Part shown: one piece after another, positions 1 to 6,849 of the stretch
How the letters are laid out: each line of letters begins with the position of its first letter
Position numbering within the stretch: the first letter of the stretch is position 1
Assembly: GCA_905235765.1 (NCBI GenBank)
Contig: CAJOMM010000086.1
Location: forward strand, 1,131-9,001
Source: an uncultured Clostridia bacterium
GTDB taxonomy: Bacteria; Bacillota; Clostridia; Christensenellales; Borkfalkiaceae
Reading direction: 5' to 3'
Length of the DNA: 7,871 nucleotides
Made by a program: the position numbers and the translations under genes
The notes under the pieces: generated by a model
The model's input: the letters and a program-made list of their open reading frames with translations, nothing else
Told to the model about the DNA's origin: nothing
Database searches by the model: none

Positions 1-1197
1 TCCACTTACGTTCCGTCCTCTGTCTGTATGCCGTTTATTAAGTATATAGAAGTTCCGCATATACTTGTAGGTATTCAACCTTTAGATCATTTGGACTACG
101 GCAATACTACGACTTATATGCAGCTCGTCAACGATGATATATGCGCCATGCCGGAGATCGCCGGAGTATATAACAGGCTTGGAAGGAGTATTCCTAAATG
201 CATAATTGCAGCGTCATCGCAAATCGATTACTTAAAAAAAGAGATCGACGAGTGGATTGACGCCGTTAACGCGAAATGCGCTTTTAAGTATGCAACTATA
301 GGGTATCTCGGTCATACTTACGAAGGCATGTACGATATGCATACGGATCCCACCGCATTTGCGCGAACCTTCGGGGCGCACGTTAAGATGCTGGAAATGT
401 GTGAACTCGTAAATCTTGTGGAAAGCGTGCCTACGTCTGACGTTCAGAACGAGATATCGAAAATTAAAGATATTTTCGAAATATGCGATCCTTCAAACGA
501 CCCCATTACCGACTACGTGAAGGATAGCGACATGGAAATTGCGGCAAAAGTGTCTTGCGCGCTGAGAAAGTTGGTTGAAACTAACAATCTTACTGCTCTT
601 GCCTACTACTATAAAGGCGAAAAGAACAGGTACGAAGAGATTGCTGCGAATATGATTATCGGTAATACACTGTTAACGTCTTCCGGTATTCCGCTTGCCG
701 GAGAGGCTGACCTTAAGACGGCGGCGGCAATGCTTATTATGAACAGAATAGGCGGTGGCGGTTCTTTTGCGGAGATACATCCTTTTGACGTAACGAGCGA
801 CGTCGTGCTTGTAGGACACGACGGTCCTCACAATATAGAGATAGCGTCAAGAAAGCCGTATTTACGGAAACTGAAGAAGTATCACGGGAAATCCGGCAGC
901 GGTATAGGCGTTGAATTCTCGATAAAGCCGGGTGATTTGACTATGCTCGGTATAACCGTAGATCCGGACGGACAGCTCAGGATGGTAGCCGCCAAGGGCG
1001 TCTCTATTGCCGGGGAAATTCCGCAGACCGGAAATACAAACACTCGCGTAAGTTTTAATCAGCCTATAAATAAATTTTTAGAAAAGTGGTGCGAGGCAGG
1101 ACCTACTCACCACATCGCATTAGGGTGCGGAGATAAAATCGAAACGATAAAAAAATTCGCGACTTTAAGCGGTATTCGCTTAACGGTAGTCGAGTAA
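1..1197 (+). CDS. AraA-like L-arabinose/L-fucose-type sugar isomerase, 5'-truncated by the window edge
   Basis: This is the C-terminal ~399 residues of an aldose-ketose isomerase of the L-arabinose/L-fucose isomerase superfamily, a cytosolic metal-dependent enzyme. The frame is open from base 1, so the ATG at 28 is internal: the residues before it (TYVPSSVC) continue the family's conserved stretch, and full-length members are about 490 residues. Counting from base 1, the likely metal/catalytic residues are E235 (in GEADLKTA, cf. AraA E306), E258 (GGSFAEIHPFD, cf. E333), H273 (VGHDGPHN, cf. H350) and H370/H371 (AGPTHHIALG, cf. H450). The middle part (PLDHLDYGNTTTYMQ onwards, and a region near residues 125-145 matching AraA's segment before its VGDLVEVV) also parallels AraA. 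No araB or araD is nearby and a true rhaA lies downstream, so L-arabinose is only one candidate substrate; another pentose or 6-deoxyhexose is equally possible. The next gene starts 9 bases after the stop, so the two are probably co-transcribed. Family is fairly sure; substrate is unknown. Confidence 0.8.
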   Translation, partial: STYVPSSVCMPFIKYIEVPHILVGIQPLDHLDYGNTTTYMQLVNDDICAMPEIAGVYNRLGRSIPKCIIAASSQIDYLKKEIDEWIDAVNAKCAFKYATIGYLGHTYEGMYDMHTDPTAFARTFGAHVKMLEMCELVNLVESVPTSDVQNEISKIKDIFEICDPSNDPITDYVKDSDMEIAAKVSCALRKLVETNNLTALAYYYKGEKNRYEEIAANMIIGNTLLTSSGIPLAGEADLKTAAAMLIMNRIGGGGSFAEIHPFDVTSDVVLVGHDGPHNIEIASRKPYLRKLKKYHGKSGSGIGVEFSIKPGDLTMLGITVDPDGQLRMVAAKGVSIAGEIPQTGNTNTRVSFNQPINKFLEKWCEAGPTHHIALGCGDKIETIKKFATLSGIRLTVVE

Positions 1198-1201
1198 GGA
1201 G
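1196..1201 (+). promoter_or_regulatory. Shine-Dalgarno site (AAGGAG) for the gene starting at 1207
   Basis: AAGGAG overlaps the TAA stop of the isomerase gene and lies five bases before the ATG at 1207. It fixes that start and points to translational coupling of the two genes. Confidence 0.75.
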
Positions 1202-1206
1202 AAAAA

Positions 1207-2457
1207 ATGTTTAATAGAGTTACGTTAGAAACCAGTTTAAAACTTTTTAAGAAAACCGACGATGCGTATATCCGGGAAAAATGTGAAACAATATTCGAAC
1301 AATGGAAACCGTTGCTTAAAGACAGGAAAGAGATTTCCATAATGATATGGGTGGGTGACGGAAGCGAAATTCTTGATTATGACGGGGATATGAATAAAGA
1401 GTTCGAGTGGGGGTATTTTATCGGCACGGCGAATCTTCCGCTTGCTACGGAAAATGACGATCCTGCGATAAGCCTTCACAAGAAGAAAAGAAAATATATG
1501 GACAATCCGCCGAAGATGACGTATGCGATTTTAAAGAATATAATAGATTGTCTTAAAAATACCGCAAAAAGAAAATTTAAATCGGCAAAAATTACCATAG
1601 GGGAACCGTTTGATATCGGTCCTGAGTTTGCTATTTCCGATTTCAAATATAATAGACATAAGGAAATCTGTTCCGGAGAAATCTTGGATAAATTGGGATT
1701 TGTTGATTCCACCTCTTTGTTAAATGCCGATACTCGTAGTTATGCGGCATACCCGAACGGAATTCCGCAGGATTTGCCTTTCGCCACCTTTTTAGGCGCG
1801 CAGACCAAAGCGTTTTTTGCGGATATGGGGTTTGATTATATTTGGTTATCCAACGGGTTAGGGTTCAGTTCCGATCCGTGGAAACTGACGGGTAAAATAT
1901 TCGACGGGGAGCGTTTTTATGCGGATAAGTTAGAGAGAACTTCGCAGAAGGTGTTTTCCTTCTGGAAACTGTTCAGGGAGGCTTGTCCTGGTATCCCCAT
2001 AGAAACGCGCGGAACGAATAATTCCGCCGGAATAGATTACGCAACGGATGGCGTGCCGTTATGGGATATTTATAACGGTGGGTTCGATATCGCGCCTCCG
2101 CCGAATTCTCCGTGGGCAGCGTTAAATGATAATTTCGGACTGGAAATTATGGGGCATATGACAAGAGTTTGTGATTTGCCCGGTAAGGATTTTTTGTTCC
2201 GTTATTATATTCACGATCCATGGTGGCTGAATTCGCCTTGGTACGACCGATACGACGGCTTTGCAACCGATATTTATCTCCCGATGGCTGTTTCGAGAAT
2301 AGATGAGAACGGCAACATTCAATCGGCAGGCAAGTTAAATGTTTTTACTTTAGATAATTCAAAAGGCGATATGCCGGATGCGTGCGTCAACGAACCGCTT
2401 CCGCATATTTTGAAGCGTCGGATGAGGCTCCGTTTTTGCTGTGGTTATACCCGATGA
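1207..2457 (+). CDS. Uncharacterised barrel-like protein, N-terminal part (frame broken near 2406)
   Basis: I do not recognise a named family with certainty. The 416-codon frame has no signal peptide or membrane segment, so the product is probably cytosolic. It is rich in aromatic, Asp/Glu and Asn residues in a pattern typical of TIM-barrel glycoside hydrolases: IMIWVGDG (46-52), KITIGEPFDIGPEF (128-141), DYIWLSNGLGF (210-220), PIETRGTNN (264-272), PLWDIYNGGFD (284-294) and YYIHDPWWLNSPWYD (333-347). E133, E140 and E266 are candidate acidic active-site residues, by position after hydrophobic strands only. The real protein probably does not end at the TGA at 2455: from about residue 401 the frame turns basic and atypical (LKRRMRLRFCC), while the overlapping frame continues convincingly (YFEASDEAPFLLWLYP). 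Reading H400 followed by a one-base back-shift gives a single ~705-residue product. Its position between a sugar isomerase and rhaB suggests a role in glycoside or deoxysugar use; this is inference. Confidence 0.6.
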   Translation: MFNRVTLETSLKLFKKTDDAYIREKCETIFEQWKPLLKDRKEISIMIWVGDGSEILDYDGDMNKEFEWGYFIGTANLPLATENDDPAISLHKKKRKYMDNPPKMTYAILKNIIDCLKNTAKRKFKSAKITIGEPFDIGPEFAISDFKYNRHKEICSGEILDKLGFVDSTSLLNADTRSYAAYPNGIPQDLPFATFLGAQTKAFFADMGFDYIWLSNGLGFSSDPWKLTGKIFDGERFYADKLERTSQKVFSFWKLFREACPGIPIETRGTNNSAGIDYATDGVPLWDIYNGGFDIAPPPNSPWAALNDNFGLEIMGHMTRVCDLPGKDFLFRYYIHDPWWLNSPWYDRYDGFATDIYLPMAVSRIDENGNIQSAGKLNVFTLDNSKGDMPDACVNEPLPHILKRRMRLRFCCGYTR

Positions 2458-3323
2458 AGGAATATACTACGACCAAAATAGAGCAAGACTTATCTGAAAT
2501 GTATTACTGCGACAGTTTTATCATGGAAGCAATTAACCACGGATTGCCGCTGAATACGGTTGTTTCTACTGAAAATTTCAAGAAAATATCTCCGGCGGTT
2601 TATGAAAACAGAATTATCGTTGCGCCGCTTATTCGTGATGAACACGTTGAAAAGTTACTTTCGCAGTTTTCGGCAAATGGTGGTAAACTTATACTGTACG
2701 GTTCCGCGGATAGATTGGCGGAGTCTTCCTTAAAGGGAGATAATCTGATAAAAATAGATATAAAAGACGATCCGTCTGCTTTAAGAGAAAGTTTATCGAA
2801 GTTTGGTTACGATATAAAATTTGAGACGAAAAATGGCTATTTAAAATTGCCTGCGATGACGATAACTCGTCGCGACAACGCGCTTATTTTCTCGGTTTAC
2901 AGCGCGGATACCACGACGGATACGCTTATGAAATTTCCGCTTGGAGCGCCTATTTTGCTTGGGGGAGAAACGTACTTGCAAGATAGTGTTGCAAGGTATC
3001 GTTTTTCTCGTTGCGAGCATAGAGAGTGCCGTATTTTTGTGCAACAAAAAGAGGGCATTATATCTGCTCACGAAGAACATCCTACAAATGCAAAATATCG
3101 TAGAAGGATCAAGGTGTTGGGCTTAAATGACGCTACGGTGTATTATTTCCCGGAGAAATATTGCGATCGTTTTATTGCTGTGGCAAAAAATAATCCTAAC
3201 CAAACTCCGGATTTGGATGACGGCTGGGAACCCGTTTTTGATGAGATAATGGGATTTGGTTTTAAAGGGGAACATAAAAGCGGTAAACTTTCCTTTATGA
3301 TGCCTTTTGAAAAATATCTTTAA
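2382..3323 (+). CDS. Uncharacterised protein, C-terminal part of the split gene (Rossmann-like domain)
   Basis: This frame overlaps the previous one by 76 bases. It most likely encodes the second half of the same protein, with real coding beginning near 2406 (YFEASDEAPF) rather than at the GTG at 2382, which has no good ribosome-binding site. The part PLNTVVSTENFKK followed by NRIIVAPLI and VEKLLSQFSANGGKLILYG (about residues 55-107 from the GTG) has the alternating strand-helix layout and Gly-Gly turn seen in the glutamine-amidotransferase-like trimerisation domain of GH42-type beta-galactosidases. The remainder, to residue 313, looks beta-rich (for example DNALIFSVYSADT, KLSFMMPFEKYL) and could be a C-terminal sandwich domain. 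Alternatively this is a separate coupled gene starting at the ATG at 2454, which overlaps the upstream TGA as ATGA; no Shine-Dalgarno supports that start, and the residues before it look genuinely coding. Fold assignment is tentative and function is unknown. Confidence 0.55.
   Translation: MRQRTASAYFEASDEAPFLLWLYPMKEYTTTKIEQDLSEMYYCDSFIMEAINHGLPLNTVVSTENFKKISPAVYENRIIVAPLIRDEHVEKLLSQFSANGGKLILYGSADRLAESSLKGDNLIKIDIKDDPSALRESLSKFGYDIKFETKNGYLKLPAMTITRRDNALIFSVYSADTTTDTLMKFPLGAPILLGGETYLQDSVARYRFSRCEHRECRIFVQQKEGIISAHEEHPTNAKYRRRIKVLGLNDATVYYFPEKYCDRFIAVAKNNPNQTPDLDDGWEPVFDEIMGFGFKGEHKSGKLSFMMPFEKYL
2404..2412 (+). other. Probable frameshift site (one base missing) in the split gene
   Basis: The good coding signal moves from the frame of 1207 to the frame of 2382 in this interval. 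The bases CATATTTTG would give His-Tyr-Phe-Glu if one base were restored after CAT, joining NEPLPH to YFEASDEAPF smoothly. The site is next to a run of four T, a common place for a base to be lost by mutation or read error. It does not have the X XXY YYZ form of a programmed -1 slippery site in the upstream frame. Confidence 0.6.
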
Positions 3324-3374
3324 TTTGCATATTCGGTTACCTAACAAAAGCTTAAAGGACATAGGTACGAAAAA
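3324..3374 (+). promoter_or_regulatory. 51-base gap upstream of rhaB with weak ribosome-binding candidates
   Basis: This short gap separates the unknown gene from rhaB. Two weak Shine-Dalgarno candidates are present: AAAGGA ending about 15 bases before the ATG, and AGG at 3363-3365 about nine bases before it. The second has the better spacing. No hairpin-plus-T terminator is visible, so read-through from the upstream genes into rhaB is plausible. Confidence 0.35.
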
Positions 3375-4742
3375 ATGGAATACTACCTTGCAATAGATAT
3401 AGGAGCTTCAAGCGGACGGCATATTGTCGGTTGGCTTGACGACGATAAACTACATACGGAAGAAGTGTACCGTTTTTCGAACGGCGCGGAGATGCGCGGC
3501 GGCAAGCTTTGTTGGGATACCGATAGATTATTCAACGAAATAATCAAAGGTTTACAGCGTGCAAAAGAAGTCGGGAAAATTCCTTCTTTTATAGGTATCG
3601 ACACTTGGGGCGTAGACTACGCCTTATTGGACGATAAAGGTAATCGCATAGGCGAAGTTTATTCTTACCGAGATAACCGCACTGCAAAGTCAATAGACAA
3701 AGTGCATTTATTAACGCCTTTTGACACGCTTTATAATCGCACGGGCATACAATTTGAGCCGTTCAACACGATTTATCAATTATACGAAGATAAAATGAGT
3801 GGCAGACTGAAAGAAGCGAAAACTTTCCTTATGCTTCCGGATTATCTTAATTTTTTATTGACGGGCGTAAAACGTCAAGAATATACGAACGCTACGAACA
3901 CGGGCTTGGTAAACGTGATAACCCACGGCTTTGATGAAGAGATTATTGACTCACTCGGTTTTTCAAGAAGTTTGTTCGGCGATTTGGCTCAACCGGGCAC
4001 TATAGTCGGCAGTTTCAGAGAAGAAATTGCGGATAAACTCGGATATAATGCAACGGTAATATTGCCGGCAACGCACGATACGGCTTCGGCTGTAATTTCC
4101 GCGCCGTTGATAGAACAAACGCCGTATATTTCAAGCGGAACGTGGTCCCTGCTTGGAATAGAACAAAACGAAGCGCATACAGATAAGCAATCGCAACTCG
4201 TCAATTATTCTAACGAGGGCGGTCCGAACTTCACGTTCCGCTATCAAAAAAATATTATGGGTTTATGGATAATTCAATCCGTAAAACGTGAATTAAACGA
4301 CAGATATACGTTTCCGGAGTTAGCGGAACTTGCAAGAAGTCAACCGCAGGGGACTGTAATCGACGTCAACGACAACCGCTTTCTTGCCCCTACGAACATG
4401 TGTGAGGAAATAGATAAAGCGGTCGGAGAGAAATTGTCATTAGCAAAGCGTATGCGTGTGATTTACGATAGTCTTGCAATGAGTTATTTGGCGGCGATAA
4501 AGGAATTGGAGCACAACACGAAAAAAACGTATGAGACTATCAATATTATCGGCGGCGGTTGTCGGGATGAGTTTTTGAACGAACTGACGTCTGAATTGAC
4601 AGGTAAGCGAATAATTGCAGGGCCTGTTGAAGCTACTGCAACCGGTAACCTCGTAATGCAGATGATAGGTACGGGTAAAATCAAAGATATTGTAGCCGCG
4701 CGAAGAATAATTCGGCAATCTTTTAATATAAAACAGGAGTAA
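3375..4742 (+). CDS. rhaB: Rhamnulokinase
   Basis: ATP-dependent kinase of the FGGY family that phosphorylates L-rhamnulose to L-rhamnulose-1-phosphate, the second step of L-rhamnose breakdown, in the cytosol. The 455 residues cover the whole family fold. Visible are the N-terminal phosphate-binding motif AIDIGASSGR (6-15), IDTWGVDYALLD (75-86), which is characteristic of rhamnulokinases, the catalytic Asp in PATHDTASAV (D235, cf. D237 of E. coli RhaB), SSGTWSLLG (253-261) and the C-terminal nucleotide-binding IGGGCRDEFLNEL (392-404). The start at 3375 places the first phosphate loop at the usual distance from the N-terminus. The stop at 4740-4742 follows an AGGAG that serves rhaA, so rhaB and rhaA are coupled. 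The neighbours rhaA and rhaD confirm the substrate over other FGGY kinases. No truncation or missing key residue was seen. Confidence 0.96.
   Translation: MEYYLAIDIGASSGRHIVGWLDDDKLHTEEVYRFSNGAEMRGGKLCWDTDRLFNEIIKGLQRAKEVGKIPSFIGIDTWGVDYALLDDKGNRIGEVYSYRDNRTAKSIDKVHLLTPFDTLYNRTGIQFEPFNTIYQLYEDKMSGRLKEAKTFLMLPDYLNFLLTGVKRQEYTNATNTGLVNVITHGFDEEIIDSLGFSRSLFGDLAQPGTIVGSFREEIADKLGYNATVILPATHDTASAVISAPLIEQTPYISSGTWSLLGIEQNEAHTDKQSQLVNYSNEGGPNFTFRYQKNIMGLWIIQSVKRELNDRYTFPELAELARSQPQGTVIDVNDNRFLAPTNMCEEIDKAVGEKLSLAKRMRVIYDSLAMSYLAAIKELEHNTKKTYETINIIGGGCRDEFLNELTSELTGKRIIAGPVEATATGNLVMQMIGTGKIKDIVAARRIIRQSFNIKQE
4735..4739 (+). promoter_or_regulatory. Shine-Dalgarno site (AGGAG) for rhaA inside the end of rhaB
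   Basis: AGGAG sits in the last codons of rhaB, six bases before the rhaA ATG at 4746. It supports that start and translational coupling. Confidence 0.75.
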
Positions 4743-4745
4743 AAT

Positions 4746-5975
4746 ATGTACGAATCGGCAAAAGCAGAATACGCAAAATATGGCATTGATACCGAAAAGG
4801 CAATAGAACGACTTGCTAATATTCCGATTTCCGTTCATTGTTGGCAAGGCGATGACGTCGTAGGGCTTGATGGAGGCGGAAGTCTTTCGGGCGGAATTCA
4901 GGCAACCGGTAACTATCCCGGCAGAGCAAGGAATTTTAACGAATTAACGGCTGATATTAAAAAGGCGTTTTCCTTAATGCCCGGGAACAAACGCTTGAAC
5001 GTTCACGCAAGTTATGCGGTTATTAACGGCGAAAAAGTTGACAGAGATAAATATAAACCCGAACACTTTGCGCCGTGGGTAAAATTTGCGAAGGAAAACG
5101 GAATTACCGGCATTGATTTTAATCCAACTTTGTTTTCGCATGCAAAAGTGAAAGACGGACTGACTTTATCCTCGCCTGACGAGAATATCCGTAAATTCTG
5201 GATTGAGCATTGCAAGGCATCAATTCGTATTTCCGAGTATTTAGCAACGGAAATGGGTACTCATTGCCTGATGAATATTTGGATTCCGGACGGATTTAAG
5301 GACGTGCCTGCGGACAGACTTTCTCCGAGACTCCGTTTGAAAGAATCTCTTGATGAAATACTTTCAGAGCCTTACGATAAGAGTAAAGTCGTTATCGCAG
5401 TCGAAAGTAAAGTATTCGGCATAGGCGTTGAAAGTTACACGGTCGGAAGTAATGAGTTCTATCAAAATTATGCGGCAACGCGCAATATTTGTTGTTTGCT
5501 TGACAACGGGCATTATCATCCGCTCGAATATGTCAGCGACAAAATACCGTCGTTGCTTGCTTTCTATGATAAAGTGGCGCTTCACGTTACGAGAGGTGTT
5601 CGTTGGGATTCCGATCACGTCGTATTGTTTGATGATGAAACGAAAGAGATTGCCAAGGAAATTGTTCGTAACGACGCAATCGGCAAAGTAATGATCGGTT
5701 TAGACTATTTCGATGCAAGTATAAACAGGCTTTCCGCTTGGGTAACGGGTCAACGCTCTATGCAAAAGGCGTTACTTAACGCTTTATTGCTTCCTAACGA
5801 GCAGTTGAGAAAATTGCAGGATAATGCGCAATTTACAGAACTGATGGTGGAGGAGTGCAAAACGTTGCCTTTCGGCGCAGTTTGGAAAGAATACATCAGC
5901 CGCCAAGGTTTAATTGACGACTATATAACCGCAATTAAACAATACGAAAGCAAATTATTAAAGGAGCGCGTGTAA
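4746..5975 (+). CDS. rhaA: L-rhamnose isomerase
   Basis: Converts L-rhamnose to L-rhamnulose, the first step of the pathway, in the cytosol; a metal-dependent TIM-barrel enzyme that is usually tetrameric. At 409 residues it is close to the ~419 of E. coli RhaA. The family N-terminus is clear: IPISVHCWQGDDV (26-38) and GGIQATGNYPGRARN (49-63). All seven metal-site residues known from the E. coli structure are found at a constant offset of 14: E220 (AVESKVFG), D253 and H256 (LLDNGHYHP), H280 (ALHVTRGVRWDSDH), D288 and D290 in the same motif, and D320 (IGLDYFDASIN). The enzyme should therefore be active. The start at 4746 is supported by AGGAG at 4735-4739 and by the three-base spacing after rhaB. 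rhaD begins one base after its stop. Confidence 0.97.
   Translation: MYESAKAEYAKYGIDTEKAIERLANIPISVHCWQGDDVVGLDGGGSLSGGIQATGNYPGRARNFNELTADIKKAFSLMPGNKRLNVHASYAVINGEKVDRDKYKPEHFAPWVKFAKENGITGIDFNPTLFSHAKVKDGLTLSSPDENIRKFWIEHCKASIRISEYLATEMGTHCLMNIWIPDGFKDVPADRLSPRLRLKESLDEILSEPYDKSKVVIAVESKVFGIGVESYTVGSNEFYQNYAATRNICCLLDNGHYHPLEYVSDKIPSLLAFYDKVALHVTRGVRWDSDHVVLFDDETKEIAKEIVRNDAIGKVMIGLDYFDASINRLSAWVTGQRSMQKALLNALLLPNEQLRKLQDNAQFTELMVEECKTLPFGAVWKEYISRQGLIDDYITAIKQYESKLLKERV
5961..5966 (+). promoter_or_regulatory. Shine-Dalgarno site (AAGGAG) for rhaD inside the end of rhaA
   Basis: AAGGAG lies within the final codons of rhaA, ten bases before the rhaD ATG at 5977. It fixes that start and indicates coupled translation. 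Confidence 0.75.
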
Positions 5976-5976
5976 A

Positions 5977-6804
5977 ATGGGATTTAAAAAAGATATAAAG
6001 CAATCGCCGTTTATGCAAGAAATGTGCAAGACAACCGCAAATATGTATAGGCTCGGCTGGGATGAGCGTAACGGCGGAAATATAAGTTATCTGCTTGATA
6101 ATAAAGAAGTAGCCGAATACCTTGATTTAACAAAAGTTATTCGCACTATTCCCATAGGTTTCACTGCGCCGACTCTCGTCGGAAAGATTTTCATTGTTAC
6201 CGGAACGGGCAAGTATTTCAAGAACGTAGCCGAAGATCCTGAAAACAATCTCGGTATCATCCGTATAGGTCAGGACGGCGCAACGGCAGAATTACTTTGG
6301 GGATACGCCGACGGCGGAAAGTTTACCAGCGAGTTACCGGCTCACATGATGAGCCACATGGCGAGGCTCGCCGTGGAACCCGAAAACCGCGTGGTTATGC
6401 ACTGCCACCCGACTTACACGCTTGCCATGAACTACGTTCATGAGTTGGATGAAAAGAAATTTACGCATACTCTTTGGGAAATGTGTACCGAGTGTATAGT
6501 AGTATTTCCGGACGGGGTAGGCGTGTTGCCTTGGATGCTTTGCGGCACAAATGAAATAGGCGAGGCTACCGCTGAAAAAATGAAAGAATTCCGATTGGTC
6601 GTTTGGGGTATGCACGGAATTTATGGCGCAGGCAAAACGATGGACGAGACCTTCGGCTTGATTGAAACAGTAGAAAAGGCAGCACAAATCTATATGCTCA
6701 CGGCTCATCTTCCGCGTATAAATACTATTAAAGATGAAGAGATGGTAAAACTTGCCGAACACTTTGGCGTAAAATACCGCAAAGATTTTCTCAATCTAAA
6801 ATAA
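5977..6804 (+). CDS. rhaD: Rhamnulose-1-phosphate aldolase
   Basis: Zinc-dependent class II aldolase that cleaves L-rhamnulose-1-phosphate into dihydroxyacetone phosphate and L-lactaldehyde, the last committed step of the pathway. Its 275 residues match the family length (274 in E. coli). The phosphate-binding NGGNIS is at 32-37, the catalytic Glu is E119 in TSELPAHMMSH, and the zinc ligands are H142 and H144 (VMHCHPTY) and H213 (VVWGMHGIYGAG). These fit E117, H141, H143 and H212 of E. coli RhaD. The long insert between residues 45 and 80 (VIRTIPIGFTAP...) and the sequence LWEMCTECIVVFPDGVGVLPW (166-186) distinguish RhaD from the shorter fuculose-phosphate and ribulose-phosphate aldolase/epimerase relatives. 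It is the last gene of the rhaBAD set. No terminator hairpin follows it, so transcription may continue into the next gene. Confidence 0.96.
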   Translation: MGFKKDIKQSPFMQEMCKTTANMYRLGWDERNGGNISYLLDNKEVAEYLDLTKVIRTIPIGFTAPTLVGKIFIVTGTGKYFKNVAEDPENNLGIIRIGQDGATAELLWGYADGGKFTSELPAHMMSHMARLAVEPENRVVMHCHPTYTLAMNYVHELDEKKFTHTLWEMCTECIVVFPDGVGVLPWMLCGTNEIGEATAEKMKEFRLVVWGMHGIYGAGKTMDETFGLIETVEKAAQIYMLTAHLPRINTIKDEEMVKLAEHFGVKYRKDFLNLK

Positions 6805-6849
6805 AAAACAGAGTTAAAACCTTAAAAATAAAAATTAGTTTGTCTTATT
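6805..6849 (+). other. AT-rich 45-base gap between rhaD and the PMI-ROK gene
   Basis: Only 8 of 45 bases are G or C. I see no GC stem that would make an intrinsic terminator, no recognisable Shine-Dalgarno before the ATG at 6850, and no convincing -35/-10 pair. A TATTAT at 6846-6851 overlaps the start codon and so cannot serve as the -10 box for this start. Confidence 0.5.

Noticed and set aside
28..30. ATG at 28 as the start of the first gene
   Set aside because: The frame is open upstream to base 1 and those residues (TYVPSSVC) fit the family. The protein would also be about 100 residues shorter than full-length relatives, so the true start is outside the window.
2400..2415. Programmed -1 ribosomal frameshift in the split gene
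   Set aside because: The upstream-frame codons CAT ATT TTG do not make an X XXY YYZ slippery heptamer. No Shine-Dalgarno-like stimulator just upstream or obvious hairpin downstream was seen, so a plain one-base loss is simpler.
3307..3335. Possible sigma-A promoter before rhaB (TTGAAA at 3307-3312 with CATATT or TATTCG downstream)
   Set aside because: The -35-like hexamer is good, but the -10 candidates match only 3-4 of 6 bases or have a short 15-base spacer. In AT-rich DNA this is expected by chance.
4440..4847. Minus-strand open frame of 135 codons opposite rhaB/rhaA
   Set aside because: It lies antisense to the strongly conserved end of rhaB and start of rhaA and its translation is low-complexity and Cys/Phe-rich. 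It is a shadow of the real genes.
6334..6762. Minus-strand open frame of 142 codons opposite rhaD
   Set aside because: It is antisense to the conserved catalytic core of rhaD, has no ribosome-binding site and no recognisable domain.
5977..6804. Fuculose-phosphate aldolase or ribulose-5-phosphate 4-epimerase instead of RhaD
   Set aside because: The length of 275 residues, the N-terminal insert and the spacing of E119, H142, H144 and H213 fit RhaD, and the rhaB and rhaA neighbours agree; the alternatives are about 215-230 residues.
6805..6849. Intrinsic terminator after rhaD
   Set aside because: The gap has A/T runs but no GC-containing inverted repeat able to form a stable stem.
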